From: Clostridia bacterium
Lineage (GTDB): Bacteria > Bacillota > Clostridia > Oscillospirales > Acutalibacteraceae
Direction: 5' to 3'
DNA: 35,622 bases
Assembly: GCA_017473925.1 (NCBI GenBank)
Contig: JAFUIY010000112.1
Coordinates: 1 to 35,622, forward strand
This document shows positions 27,501 to 34,150 of the stretch, in pieces. Made by a program: the position numbers and the translations under genes. The notes under the pieces were generated by a model. The model did not search any database and was not told where the DNA came from. It was given only the letters and a program-made list of their open reading frames with translations. Positions within the stretch are counted from its first letter, which is position 1. Each line of letters begins with the position of its first letter.

Positions 27501-28197
27501 CGAAATTATTCCCGGCAAGGCAGCAACGGAAACTGAAACAGGTCTTACAGAGGGTGAAAAGTGTTCAGTCTGCGGAACTGTTACAAAAGAACAGGAAGTA
27601 ATTCCCGTTATCCCTGCTGATCATGAACATGATTATGTTGCAGTTGTTACAGCCCCCACATGTACAGCCAAGGGCTATACAACTTATACATGTGCATGCG
27701 GTGATACTTACACAGCCGATGAAACAGAAATGGTTGCACATACTCCCGTTATCGTTCCCGGCAAACCTGCAACAACAACAGAAACAGGTCTTACAGACGG
27801 TGAGAAGTGTTCAGTCTGCGGAACTGTTACAAAAGAACAGACTGAAATCCCGAAGCTTGATGACAGTCATGAACATACTCCCGGCGAATGGGTTGTTGTT
27901 AAACCTGCAGAAGTCGGTGTTGAAGGTAAAGAACAGAAGAAGTGTACAGGTTGTGGTGAAGTTCTTGAAGAAAGAGTAATTCCTGCACTTAAAAACCCCG
28001 ATGCTGACATTATGCTCGGCGATGTAAACAAGGACGGAAAAATTACAGCCGCCGATGCACGTCTTGCACTCCGTATAGCGGCTAAGATTGACACTCCCGA
28101 CGATTATCAGACTGTAGCTGCAAACTATAACAAGGATGATAAAATCACAGCTGCAGATGCAAGACTTATTCTCAGAAAAGCAGCAAGAATTGACTGA
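24526..28197 (+). CDS. Giant secreted protein with duplicated beta-helix-like domains, CxxC repeats and dockerin
   Basis: A 1223-residue paralogue of the preceding dockerin protein. Start at ATG 24526 after AAAGGAG; signal peptide ends near VNASAAG. Two pectate-lyase-like halves are visible, each beginning with an ELK/EIK-AA or -AK helix then a V-I-V/L-V-L strand: DTYDELKAALEANETQRVIV (about 46) and SSFEEIKAKAEDASLTDVTL (about 391), each with a DLNG(Y/F) block. Each is followed by a cysteine-paired segment (CSDCSAYMEYTDHKG, CGVCNYIT). The C-terminal third is CxxC repeats, two being tandem units of 82 residues, then a type I dockerin (about 1163-1223, DVNKDGKITAADARLALR). Probably a surface adhesin or cellulosome-like component; no catalytic residues recognised. 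Confidence 0.8.
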   Translation: MKKKILCGILTLMMVFGVFISVSMVNASAAGAIYSVIDEVKTYQVDTYDELKAALEANETQRVIVLTGDIEANSTANISITPNLSGKKIVLDLNGYDIRLNSTHYLFRSVFTIDQAGQFHIINTAFDVAGKDNYSEISIVSDSGFVLNIKNPQAEVSVMCGINLKSDVAGLCINACHRLYMYGVNITADYEGIYFIESEKDIFAQSYFSFNNVVITTGKSCIDLRGIPELDIDSVDIDFNHVFLNVTSAEAAIISKQTQLVPKDFKHAKSADPVYTYNNGNSTDPILYSTLEDLRTDRNIAYFNHPFMANGTPCTHSNKADFLVTTRGHVVRCSDCSAYMEYTDHKGTMTSTPPSSYGNGYTSGINCACGYKTYYRIPSVKPPKFFENIVEVSSFEEIKAKAEDASLTDVTLVLKRDITVNDDTKSYTIVPKVRGDLKIDLNGFNLIVHSDATTYLFDMSYAKKGDAGTRLCITNTNHAKAPSLIFNSSAKRNAIIHIDNPANRLFVANITLQNGTTSDTSVEAYTQTKNIYVESAYEVVLNFVKLRNYKENGHNLCFSHEYSTVFKDTTVKIDDVEFESKTFNLCFEHNITDTTFKAFDIGNAKFVSDDSYAPVMVSSSSTAKLGSIIKDTFYISGENGTPIDLNSTLNTSLFDKKYEYTVEYNGMFACKHPTTAILMYSKDFHFRACGVCNYITLEQHKKVDAVPPTSCIGTGTSEYINCDSYCGYKTTPETTYGEHDFEIFEKCDATCSENGWTLTFKQCKNCGLIRNENMEPAQEFTGGMATDFLNAVRIPKKADAHKFTDYEKKDATCTEDGCKETFSICEYCNEVHKESGNLTGDEAMEFYLDSVIPKLGHNIVAEPAKSADCENDGNIAYWVCERCEKYYSDEALTTEIALADTVIVKTGHTEEIIPGKAATATETGLTEGKKCSVCNKILKEQEVIPVIPADHEHAYVAVVTAPTCTAKGYTTYTCACGDTYTADETEMVAHTPEIIPGKAATETETGLTEGEKCSVCGTVTKEQEVIPVIPADHEHDYVAVVTAPTCTAKGYTTYTCACGDTYTADETEMVAHTPVIVPGKPATTTETGLTDGEKCSVCGTVTKEQTEIPKLDDSHEHTPGEWVVVKPAEVGVEGKEQKKCTGCGEVLEERVIPALKNPDADIMLGDVNKDGKITAADARLALRIAAKIDTPDDYQTVAANYNKDDKITAADARLILRKAARID
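27364..27855 (+). repeat. Two tandem 246-bp CxxC repeat units (second dockerin gene)
   Basis: Units at 27364 (IPADHEHAYVAVVTAPTC) and 27610 (IPADHEHDYVAVVTAPTC) are nearly identical at the DNA level over 246 bp, 82 residues each. The low divergence suggests recent duplication or ongoing gene conversion. Confidence 0.9.
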
Positions 28198-28228
28198 TAA
28201 AAGCAATTATAAACTATGTTATTAATAA

Positions 28229-28258
28229 TGTGCAGGTAAGGAAAACCTTATCTGCACA
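28229..28258 (+). other. Strong 13-bp hairpin upstream of the SPFH operon
   Basis: TGTGCAGGTAAGG (28229-28241) pairs fully (one G-T) with CCTTATCTGCACA (28246-28258) around an AAAA loop. There is no T-run after it, so it is not a typical terminator. It lies 25 nt before the start codon at 28284 and just before the RBS. It may end or stabilise the dockerin transcript, or act in the leader of the SPFH operon. Confidence 0.65.
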
Positions 28259-28283
28259 TAAACAGAATGAAAGGAGATAGGTT

Positions 28284-29576
28284 ATGGGACTTATCAAAGC
28301 AGGAATAGGAGCAATCGGAGGCGTACTTGCCGACCAATGGAAAGAGTTTTTTACCTGTGATTCACTTGACAGCGAAACACTTATTGTAAAGGGCAGAAAA
28401 AGCGTAGGCTCCCGTTCATCAAATACAAAAGGACACGATAACGTAATTTCAAACGGATCAGGTATTATTGTCAACGAAGGTCAGTGTATGATTATCGTTG
28501 ATAACGGTAAGATTGTTGAATTCTGTGCAGAAGCAGGCGAATTCACATATGATACATCATCAGAGCCCAGCCTTTTCACAGGCAAGCTCGGTGAAAGTCT
28601 TAAAGAAACATTCAAAACAGTAGGTAAAAGATTTACTTTCGGCGGTGATGCAGGCAGAGACCAGAGAGTTTATTATTTCAACACAAAGAACATAATGAAC
28701 AACCTCTTCGGCACACAGACACCCATTCCCTTCAGAGTAATGATTGATCAGGCAAGGGGAATTGACTACGATGCAAGTATCCGTTGCAACGGTACATACA
28801 TTTTCAAAATTTCAGACCCTCTTCTTTTCTATTCAGCAATCAGCGGTAACGTTGCAGATGAATACAGAACAGAAGAAATCACACCTCAGCTCAAATCAGA
28901 CTTCCTCAAGGCACTTCTTCCCGCATTCGGAAAGATTTCAGAGCTTGGTATCAGATACAGCGCAGTACCCGCACACACAGCAGAGCTTTATGAGGCAATC
29001 AATGAAGTCCTTGCTCCCAACTGGGGTGCAATCAAAGGTCTTCAGCTCGTTGATGTAACAATCAACTCAATCTCAATGCCCAAGGAAGACGAAGATGAAA
29101 TTCAGCAGCTCAAGAGAACAGTTATCATGTCAGACCCGTCAATGGGTGCAAGTTATCAGCTTACACACAATGCCGAAGCACAGAAAATTGCGGCAGGCAA
29201 CACAGCAGGTGCAATGACAGGCTTTATGGGACTTGGTATGGCAGGAAATATGATGAATGGCGCTCAGGTGCAGAATCTTTATGCTATGGGTCAGCAGCAA
29301 CAGCAGATGCAGCAGGCACAGGCACCCGTACAGGCTCCTGCAGACGGCTGGAAATGTTCATGCGGTGCAACAGCAACAGGTAATTTCTGTCCCAACTGCG
29401 GAAACAAGAAACCCGCTCCCGCAGAAGGCTGGACCTGTTCATGCGGAACTGTAAATCAGGGTAATTTCTGTATGAACTGCGGAAACAAGAAGCCCGTTTC
29501 AGACGAATGGACCTGCTCATGCGGAACTGTAAATAAAGGCAATTTCTGCATGAACTGCGGAAACAAAAAAGCATAA
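28284..29576 (+). CDS. SPFH-domain protein with zinc-ribbon tail (YdjI-like)
   Basis: A 430-residue protein. Residues 1-290 form an SPFH (flotillin/prohibitin-like) domain of the YdjI type: N-terminal MGLIKAGIGAIGGVLADQWK, then V..ngSGIIVNEGQCMIIVDNG and a conserved YYFNTKN(I)MNN..FGTQTPIPFR block. A Met/Gln-rich linker (about 310-352) precedes three C-terminal zinc ribbons, each W-x-C-S-C-G....G-N-F-C-x-N-C-G-N-K-K. Bacillus YdjI is a cytoplasmic membrane-associated partner of PspA. It is the first gene of a six-gene operon and has RBS AAAGGAG. It probably recruits zinc-ribbon partners to the membrane under envelope stress (inference from YdjI); no PspA gene is in the window. Confidence 0.8.
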   Translation: MGLIKAGIGAIGGVLADQWKEFFTCDSLDSETLIVKGRKSVGSRSSNTKGHDNVISNGSGIIVNEGQCMIIVDNGKIVEFCAEAGEFTYDTSSEPSLFTGKLGESLKETFKTVGKRFTFGGDAGRDQRVYYFNTKNIMNNLFGTQTPIPFRVMIDQARGIDYDASIRCNGTYIFKISDPLLFYSAISGNVADEYRTEEITPQLKSDFLKALLPAFGKISELGIRYSAVPAHTAELYEAINEVLAPNWGAIKGLQLVDVTINSISMPKEDEDEIQQLKRTVIMSDPSMGASYQLTHNAEAQKIAAGNTAGAMTGFMGLGMAGNMMNGAQVQNLYAMGQQQQQMQQAQAPVQAPADGWKCSCGATATGNFCPNCGNKKPAPAEGWTCSCGTVNQGNFCMNCGNKKPVSDEWTCSCGTVNKGNFCMNCGNKKA

Positions 29577-29610
29577 ACAATAATATATATTTTGTAAAGG
29601 AGAAATAACA

Positions 29611-30615
29611 ATGGGACTTTTTGATAAGAAATTCTGTGACATCTGCGGAGAAAAAATAGGACTTCTCGGCAACAGAAAGCTTGAAGACGGTAATATGTGT
29701 AAGGACTGTGCAAAGCTCCTTTCACCCCTTTTCAGCGACAGAAGAAGCTCAACTCTTGAAGAAATCAAACAGCAGCTCGCTTACAGAGAAGAAAACAAAG
29801 GCAGACTTGCATCATTCCGTTCAGCACTTACATTTGGTGAAGGCAGAAAAATCTACATTGATACCGCAAACGGTAATTTTGTTATTTCAAGCTCAAAGCC
29901 CGGCTCATGGTCAGACGAAAATCCCGATGTTCAGGCACTTTCAAGCATCATGAACTGCGGACTCAGAGTTGAAGAAGACAAGGATGAAATCTATACACAG
30001 GGCAAGGATGGTCAGAGAGTAAGTTATACTCCTCCCAGATATAAGTTCTACTATGATTTCTATCTTGATTTTACAGTAAACAATCCCTATTTTGATGATT
30101 TCAGCGTAAAACTCAATAACTTCCGTGTAGAGGGTATGGGTTCAATGGAATATAACAAATATCAGCAGATGGCAGTTGAAGCTATGAATTATCTGGTTCC
30201 CGGCAGAGGCGTTGTTCCCAATATGAACAATGCCGGCATGGGTGTAATGGGCATGGGTGCCGCTGCAATGGGCATGGGTGCTGTTCCCAATCAGGGTTAT
30301 GCTCCTTACGGTCAGCAGCCCAATATGTATCAGCCTCAGGGTGGTTATGTACCTCAGCAGGGATATGCTCCTCAGGGCGGTTTCGCTCCCCAGCAGCCCA
30401 ATATGTATCAGCCTCAGGGTGGCTATGCACCTCAGCAGGCTCCTTACGGTCAGCCTCAGCAGGGCTTTGCACCTCAGCAGAATCCTTATGCACAGCAGCC
30501 TCAGGGAGGTTTTGCTCCTCAGCAGCCTGCAATGCAGGGTTGGGTATGTCAGTTCTGCGGTGCTCAGAATGACGGCGGAGCATTCTGTCAGTCATGCGGT
30601 GCTCAGAAGGCTTAA
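29611..30615 (+). CDS. Zinc-finger protein with prion-like Gln/Pro/Tyr-rich repeats
   Basis: A 334-residue protein. Begins MGLFDKKFCDICGEKIGLLG, a DUF4428-like treble-clef with CDIC (10-13) and CKDC (31-34). Residues 50-190 form a globular alpha/beta domain of unknown fold. From about 198 comes MGMGAAAMGMGA, then about 75 residues of irregular repeats (QPNMYQPQGGY, APQQGYAPQ) with almost no charge, then a C-terminal zinc ribbon WVCQFCGAQ...FCQSCGAQ. The low-complexity part resembles prion-like or phase-separating segments. RBS AAAGGAG; 34 nt after the SPFH gene. Paired zinc ribbons here and in the SPFH protein suggest that they assemble together (inference). Confidence 0.75.
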   Translation: MGLFDKKFCDICGEKIGLLGNRKLEDGNMCKDCAKLLSPLFSDRRSSTLEEIKQQLAYREENKGRLASFRSALTFGEGRKIYIDTANGNFVISSSKPGSWSDENPDVQALSSIMNCGLRVEEDKDEIYTQGKDGQRVSYTPPRYKFYYDFYLDFTVNNPYFDDFSVKLNNFRVEGMGSMEYNKYQQMAVEAMNYLVPGRGVVPNMNNAGMGVMGMGAAAMGMGAVPNQGYAPYGQQPNMYQPQGGYVPQQGYAPQGGFAPQQPNMYQPQGGYAPQQAPYGQPQQGFAPQQNPYAQQPQGGFAPQQPAMQGWVCQFCGAQNDGGAFCQSCGAQKA

Positions 30616-31139
30616 TGGCAGACTTTAAGAAAAACAGATTGATTCTGATACTGATTGTTGTCGGTGTTGTTATCGGGGTGATTGCAGTGGGTTTCTTTTC
30701 CTTCTTTAACAAAGATAAATATATTCTTGACGGCCCCGGTATGGTTTATGATGCAACTCAGGATATCTTTTACTGCTCCTATTACAACGGCGGAGGAATG
30801 GAAAATACTCATATAAGCTATGAACTCAAGGTTGATGAAAATCAGGTTGTCACAATCACTTATGAAAAACACGATGAGCAACCGATAACGAGAACTGTTT
30901 CTTATGATGCGATTGATGAAATCAGAGCAATTTATCGTGTAACAGGTGCATTGGACTGGTTTGACCTTCCCGTTGAGGATATTATTGTTGAAGATGCTCC
31001 TATAAAATCAGTAACTGTCAGATTCAGAGATAAAATTCTGAGAATAGATAACACCCATGTCCTTCCCAAAGCGGGAGAAGGGTTTATGCTTAAAATTTAT
31101 AATGTTTTAAAAACATATTATGACCAAGGAGTTGAGTAA
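30615..31139 (+). CDS. Single-pass membrane protein of unknown function
   Basis: A 174-residue protein with one N-terminal transmembrane helix (about residues 8-30, LILILIVVGVVIGVIAVGFF) and a 140-residue extracytoplasmic beta-rich domain resembling a PH-like or bacterial-PH fold, though not confidently. Start ATG at 30615 overlaps the stop of the preceding gene by 1 nt (TAATG), preceded by AAGG. The following start codon abuts its stop. Position in the operon suggests a role in the same envelope complex. Confidence 0.7.
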   Translation: MADFKKNRLILILIVVGVVIGVIAVGFFSFFNKDKYILDGPGMVYDATQDIFYCSYYNGGGMENTHISYELKVDENQVVTITYEKHDEQPITRTVSYDAIDEIRAIYRVTGALDWFDLPVEDIIVEDAPIKSVTVRFRDKILRIDNTHVLPKAGEGFMLKIYNVLKTYYDQGVE

Positions 31140-32222
31140 ATGGCAACTTTAATGGAACAGAAATGTCCCTGTTGCGGCGGTGCCGTAAAATTTGATACAG
31201 GTTCACAGAAACTCAAATGTCCTTATTGCGATACGGAATTTGATATAGATTCTGTCCCTCAGGGTGCCGGCAATGAAACAGCAGGTACCGTTGAGCAGAT
31301 AGAATGGAATTCGGAAAATAATGAATGGGCAGCGGGAGAGACTGACGGTATGAAGGTCTACGGCTGTAACTCCTGCGGCGGCGAAATCGTTGCAGACGAA
31401 ACAACAGGTGCAACAAGCTGTCCTTACTGCGGAAACCCCGTTGTTATGAAAGGTCAGTTTGAAGGTGCTCTGCGTCCCAATCTCGTTATTCCGTTCAAAT
31501 ATGATAAGAAAGCGGCAAAGGAAGCCCTTAAAAAGCACATTTCAACAAAGAAATTTGTCCCCAAGGCATTCAAGGATGAAAATCATCTTGACGAAATAAA
31601 AGGTGTTTATGTTCCTCATTGGCTTTTTACATGCGATGCTTATGCAGAAGTTAATTTCAGTGCTGAAAAAACAAGACAGTGGGAAGACAGTGATTACAGG
31701 TATACTGAAGTTTCGGAATTCAGTGTTTTCAGAAGCGGAAATCTGAGCTTTGACAATGTCCCTGTTGACGGCTCAACAAAAATGCCCGATGACCTCATGG
31801 AGTCAATCGAGCCTTTCAATATAAATGAAGCAGTTGATTTCAATACGGCATATCTTGCAGGTTACCTTGCCGATAAATATGATGTCGGTGTTGATGAAAG
31901 TATGAACAGAGCCAACGAAAGAATCCGCCAGAGTGCCATTGATGCATTTGAAGACACTGTTTCCGGTTATGAGTCTGTCACTTCACTCGGTGCAAATATG
32001 AGCGTAATGAACGGTAATTACAAATACGCTCTTTACCCCGTATGGATACTGAAAACAAACTGGAACGGCAAGGATTATACCTTTGCAATGAACGGTCAGA
32101 CAGGTAAATTTGTCGGTGATATTCCTACAGATAATGCACTTATCAAGAAACTCGGTCTTCTTATCGGCGCAGGTGTCGGTGCGGCAGCATACGGCATACT
32201 CTGGCTGCTGACATTGCTTTAA
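31140..32222 (+). CDS. TFIIB-type zinc-ribbon membrane protein (YdjG-like)
   Basis: A 360-residue protein. Two zinc ribbons: CPCC..CPYC (about 9-30) and CNSC..CPYC (about 79-100). A 230-residue middle domain follows with LVIPFKYDKKAAKEALKKH, GVYVPHWLF and YALYPVWILKTNWNGKDYTF, typical of the YdjG family. One C-terminal transmembrane helix (about 335-360, LGLLIGAGVGAAAYGILWLL) ends the protein. Bacillus YdjG partners YdjH and YdjI near PspA. AAGGAG 11 nt upstream serves its ATG. Confidence 0.8.
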   Translation: MATLMEQKCPCCGGAVKFDTGSQKLKCPYCDTEFDIDSVPQGAGNETAGTVEQIEWNSENNEWAAGETDGMKVYGCNSCGGEIVADETTGATSCPYCGNPVVMKGQFEGALRPNLVIPFKYDKKAAKEALKKHISTKKFVPKAFKDENHLDEIKGVYVPHWLFTCDAYAEVNFSAEKTRQWEDSDYRYTEVSEFSVFRSGNLSFDNVPVDGSTKMPDDLMESIEPFNINEAVDFNTAYLAGYLADKYDVGVDESMNRANERIRQSAIDAFEDTVSGYESVTSLGANMSVMNGNYKYALYPVWILKTNWNGKDYTFAMNGQTGKFVGDIPTDNALIKKLGLLIGAGVGAAAYGILWLLTLL

Positions 32223-32237
32223 GGAGGTGCAGTAATT

Positions 32238-33458
32238 ATGAAAAAGAGAATTATATCTGTGGTAATTGCCCTTATGATGCTTTTACCTTTCGCACTTACT
32301 GCATCTGCAAATTCTGACCATGTTTTTGATATGGGTAATCATCTTACCGAAACTGAAATGTCAGAGCTTGAGGTTTATGCACAGAATATTGAAAATAACT
32401 ACGGTTATTGTGTAATGTTCGGAATTATTGACGGCCTTGACAGAGATTTGTATGAAACAACTTACGACTATGCGGAAGATGTTTATAATTCTGTCGGTGA
32501 CAGAGATAACGGTATCGTTATTGTTGATAATCTCGGCGACAATGTTTATTCAGTTTATATGACAAAAGGTGCCGAAAGTCTCTTTTCTTCCGAAGAAGAT
32601 ACAATCTGGGATGCATATGATGCCTGCGACACATATTATGACGGTATAGTTGCTTATTACAATGCAGTAAAAGGTGTTCTTGATGCAGATGCTCCCGTTG
32701 TAAATGCTCCTGCAGAAACAACTGCTCCCGCAATCACAGAAACAACAACAGAGTTTGTACAGGTTGAAAGAACTCTGCCCCTTGTTGTTGACAATGCAGA
32801 CCTTCTGACAGATGCAGAAGAAAAAGAATTTATCGATAAATTCAATGTATTTACAGAAGAATATGAAATGGAAATTGCTTTTGTTACCGTAACTTCACTT
32901 GACGGCAAAACTGCCGAGGAATATGCAGACGATTTCTATGATTATAACGGTTACGGCTACGGTGAAAATGATGACGGCTTCCTTCTTCTTTATCTTCCCG
33001 GTGAAGAAGGCGAAAGAGAGCTTTATGTAACAACTCACGGCGCGGCTGTTTACAAAATGAGCGATGATATGATAAACACAATGCTTCTTAATATGAAGGA
33101 TGATATCATCAGCGGAAATTATACTGCAGCTCTTGATACATATATTGCAGAGCTTACTGAATATGTAAAGCCCGGTGTTCATTTTATCTGGCTGTTTGTG
33201 CTGATTCTTGTGGGAATGGTTGTAACACTTTTTATTCTCAACGGCATTGCAGCTGCAAACAAATCAGTACATAAGGCTTTTGATGCAAAGGTTTATGTCA
33301 GAAGCGGCAGTATGGTGATTATGAACAGTAACGATAAATTTATAAGAACTTATGTACATCAGGATGCTAAAGCCGATGAAAAGAGTGATTCAGACTCATC
33401 ATCTACGCATACAAGTTCTTCGGGCAGAAGTCATGGCGGAGGCGGAATAAAATTCTGA
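32238..33458 (+). CDS. Secreted membrane protein with two TPM domains (YgcG/YdjH-like)
   Basis: A 406-residue protein. Signal peptide MKKRIISVVIALMMLLPFAL..ASA; strong RBS AAGGAGG. Residues about 28-150 and 180-315 are both TPM_phosphatase-like domains; the second shows the family pattern VDNADLLTDAEEKEF, VTVTSLDGKTAEEYADD and GYGENDDGFLLLY. A Thr/Pro/Ala linker with TETTTE joins them. A transmembrane helix (about 320-342, IWLFVLILVGMVVTLFIL) and a Ser/His/Gly tail ending SSSGRSHGGGGIKF follow. Single-TPM relatives are usual, so the tandem arrangement is notable. Probably anchors the operon's complex in the envelope (inference). Confidence 0.8.
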   Translation: MKKRIISVVIALMMLLPFALTASANSDHVFDMGNHLTETEMSELEVYAQNIENNYGYCVMFGIIDGLDRDLYETTYDYAEDVYNSVGDRDNGIVIVDNLGDNVYSVYMTKGAESLFSSEEDTIWDAYDACDTYYDGIVAYYNAVKGVLDADAPVVNAPAETTAPAITETTTEFVQVERTLPLVVDNADLLTDAEEKEFIDKFNVFTEEYEMEIAFVTVTSLDGKTAEEYADDFYDYNGYGYGENDDGFLLLYLPGEEGERELYVTTHGAAVYKMSDDMINTMLLNMKDDIISGNYTAALDTYIAELTEYVKPGVHFIWLFVLILVGMVVTLFILNGIAAANKSVHKAFDAKVYVRSGSMVIMNSNDKFIRTYVHQDAKADEKSDSDSSSTHTSSSGRSHGGGGIKF

Positions 33459-33476
33459 TAAAGGAGTAAAAAAGAT

Positions 33477-34034
33477 ATGGGACTTTTCGATAAATTAAAG
33501 AATACTCCTGTCGTTTCTCAGCACGAATCAGCAGGCGGAAACAAAACTCAGAGAATAGTTTTCAACACTTTGCCTGACACTTTTGAAGAGTTTGTTGCAT
33601 TGCCCGAGGCAAAAATGGAAACACCCTTTGACACAGCTGCAATGACTGTTCTTGCATTCTGTTTCTATCCCGAAAATAAAGAGCTTTCACTCAGAATGCT
33701 TGATTTTCTCAAAGGTCCTCAGCCATTGTCACCTATGGATAAACAGTTTATAAGGGACCGATTTATGGATAAGGATTATGTTCCCCGTTCATATTTTGAC
33801 GGTGCGACTCCTGATAATAACTATCTGCCCTCAGAGCCTTATACAATAACAGTCAGCTCAAATCCTTATTCGTATCAGAATGAAGGATACGCAACATTGT
33901 ATATTAAATCAGGCGGTGCAGACAGCCCCAGAAGTGTGCAACTGCGAAAGGCAAAAGACGGCAAATGGTATTTATGGGAGCAGTTTATTCTCGTTGATAT
34001 CCGTAAACCCGAAAGTATGAACCCCTGGGCATAA
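33477..34034 (+). CDS. Small cytoplasmic protein of unknown function (DUF6935-like)
   Basis: A 185-residue soluble protein beginning MGLFDKLKNTP, the same MGLFDK opening as the zinc-finger protein at 29611. A core of conserved-looking aromatic and Asp residues (DTFEEFVALPEA, DKDYVPRSYFDGATPDNNY, WYLWEQFILVDIRKPESMNPWA) suggests a compact domain found in Firmicutes next to similar operons. RBS AAAGGAG. Last gene of the SPFH operon; a strong terminator follows 27 nt later. Family assignment is tentative. Confidence 0.6.
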   Translation: MGLFDKLKNTPVVSQHESAGGNKTQRIVFNTLPDTFEEFVALPEAKMETPFDTAAMTVLAFCFYPENKELSLRMLDFLKGPQPLSPMDKQFIRDRFMDKDYVPRSYFDGATPDNNYLPSEPYTITVSSNPYSYQNEGYATLYIKSGGADSPRSVQLRKAKDGKWYLWEQFILVDIRKPESMNPWA

Positions 34035-34060
34035 GACCAGTTCTATACCTGAAACTAAAA

Positions 34061-34099
34061 AACTTCTGTAACAGTTAATCTGTTGCAGAAGGTTTTTTT
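34061..34099 (+). terminator. Strong terminator of the SPFH/TPM operon
   Basis: AACTTCTGTAACAG (34061-34074) pairs with CTGTTGCAGAAGGTT (34080-34094), then a run of T. The 52-bp repeat begins directly at the end of the T-run. Confidence 0.9.
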
Positions 34100-34150
34100 A
34101 TGCTTCAGAAAGCCCTCCATACAGCCGTTTCCAACCGTTGCCGGTGGTTC
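34099..34150 (+). repeat. 52-bp interspersed repeat, copy B
   Basis: Direct repeat of 9391-9442. Its right end GGTGGTTC is fused to the interior of a uxaA reading frame, just as copy A abuts a broken deacetylase gene. Confidence 0.7.

Noticed and set aside
28190..28220. TTGACT...TATGTT as promoter for the SPFH operon
   Set aside because: The -35-like sequence is at the end of the dockerin gene and the spacer is 19 nt with a poor -10; not convincing.
30182..30712. Long open frame on the minus strand opposite the Gln-rich segment
   Set aside because: It mirrors the low-complexity coding repeats of the plus-strand gene, has no RBS and no recognisable protein features.
34138..34150. TTG start codon for a shortened functional UxaA
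   Set aside because: No RBS precedes it and the missing N-terminal region includes part of the catalytic domain.
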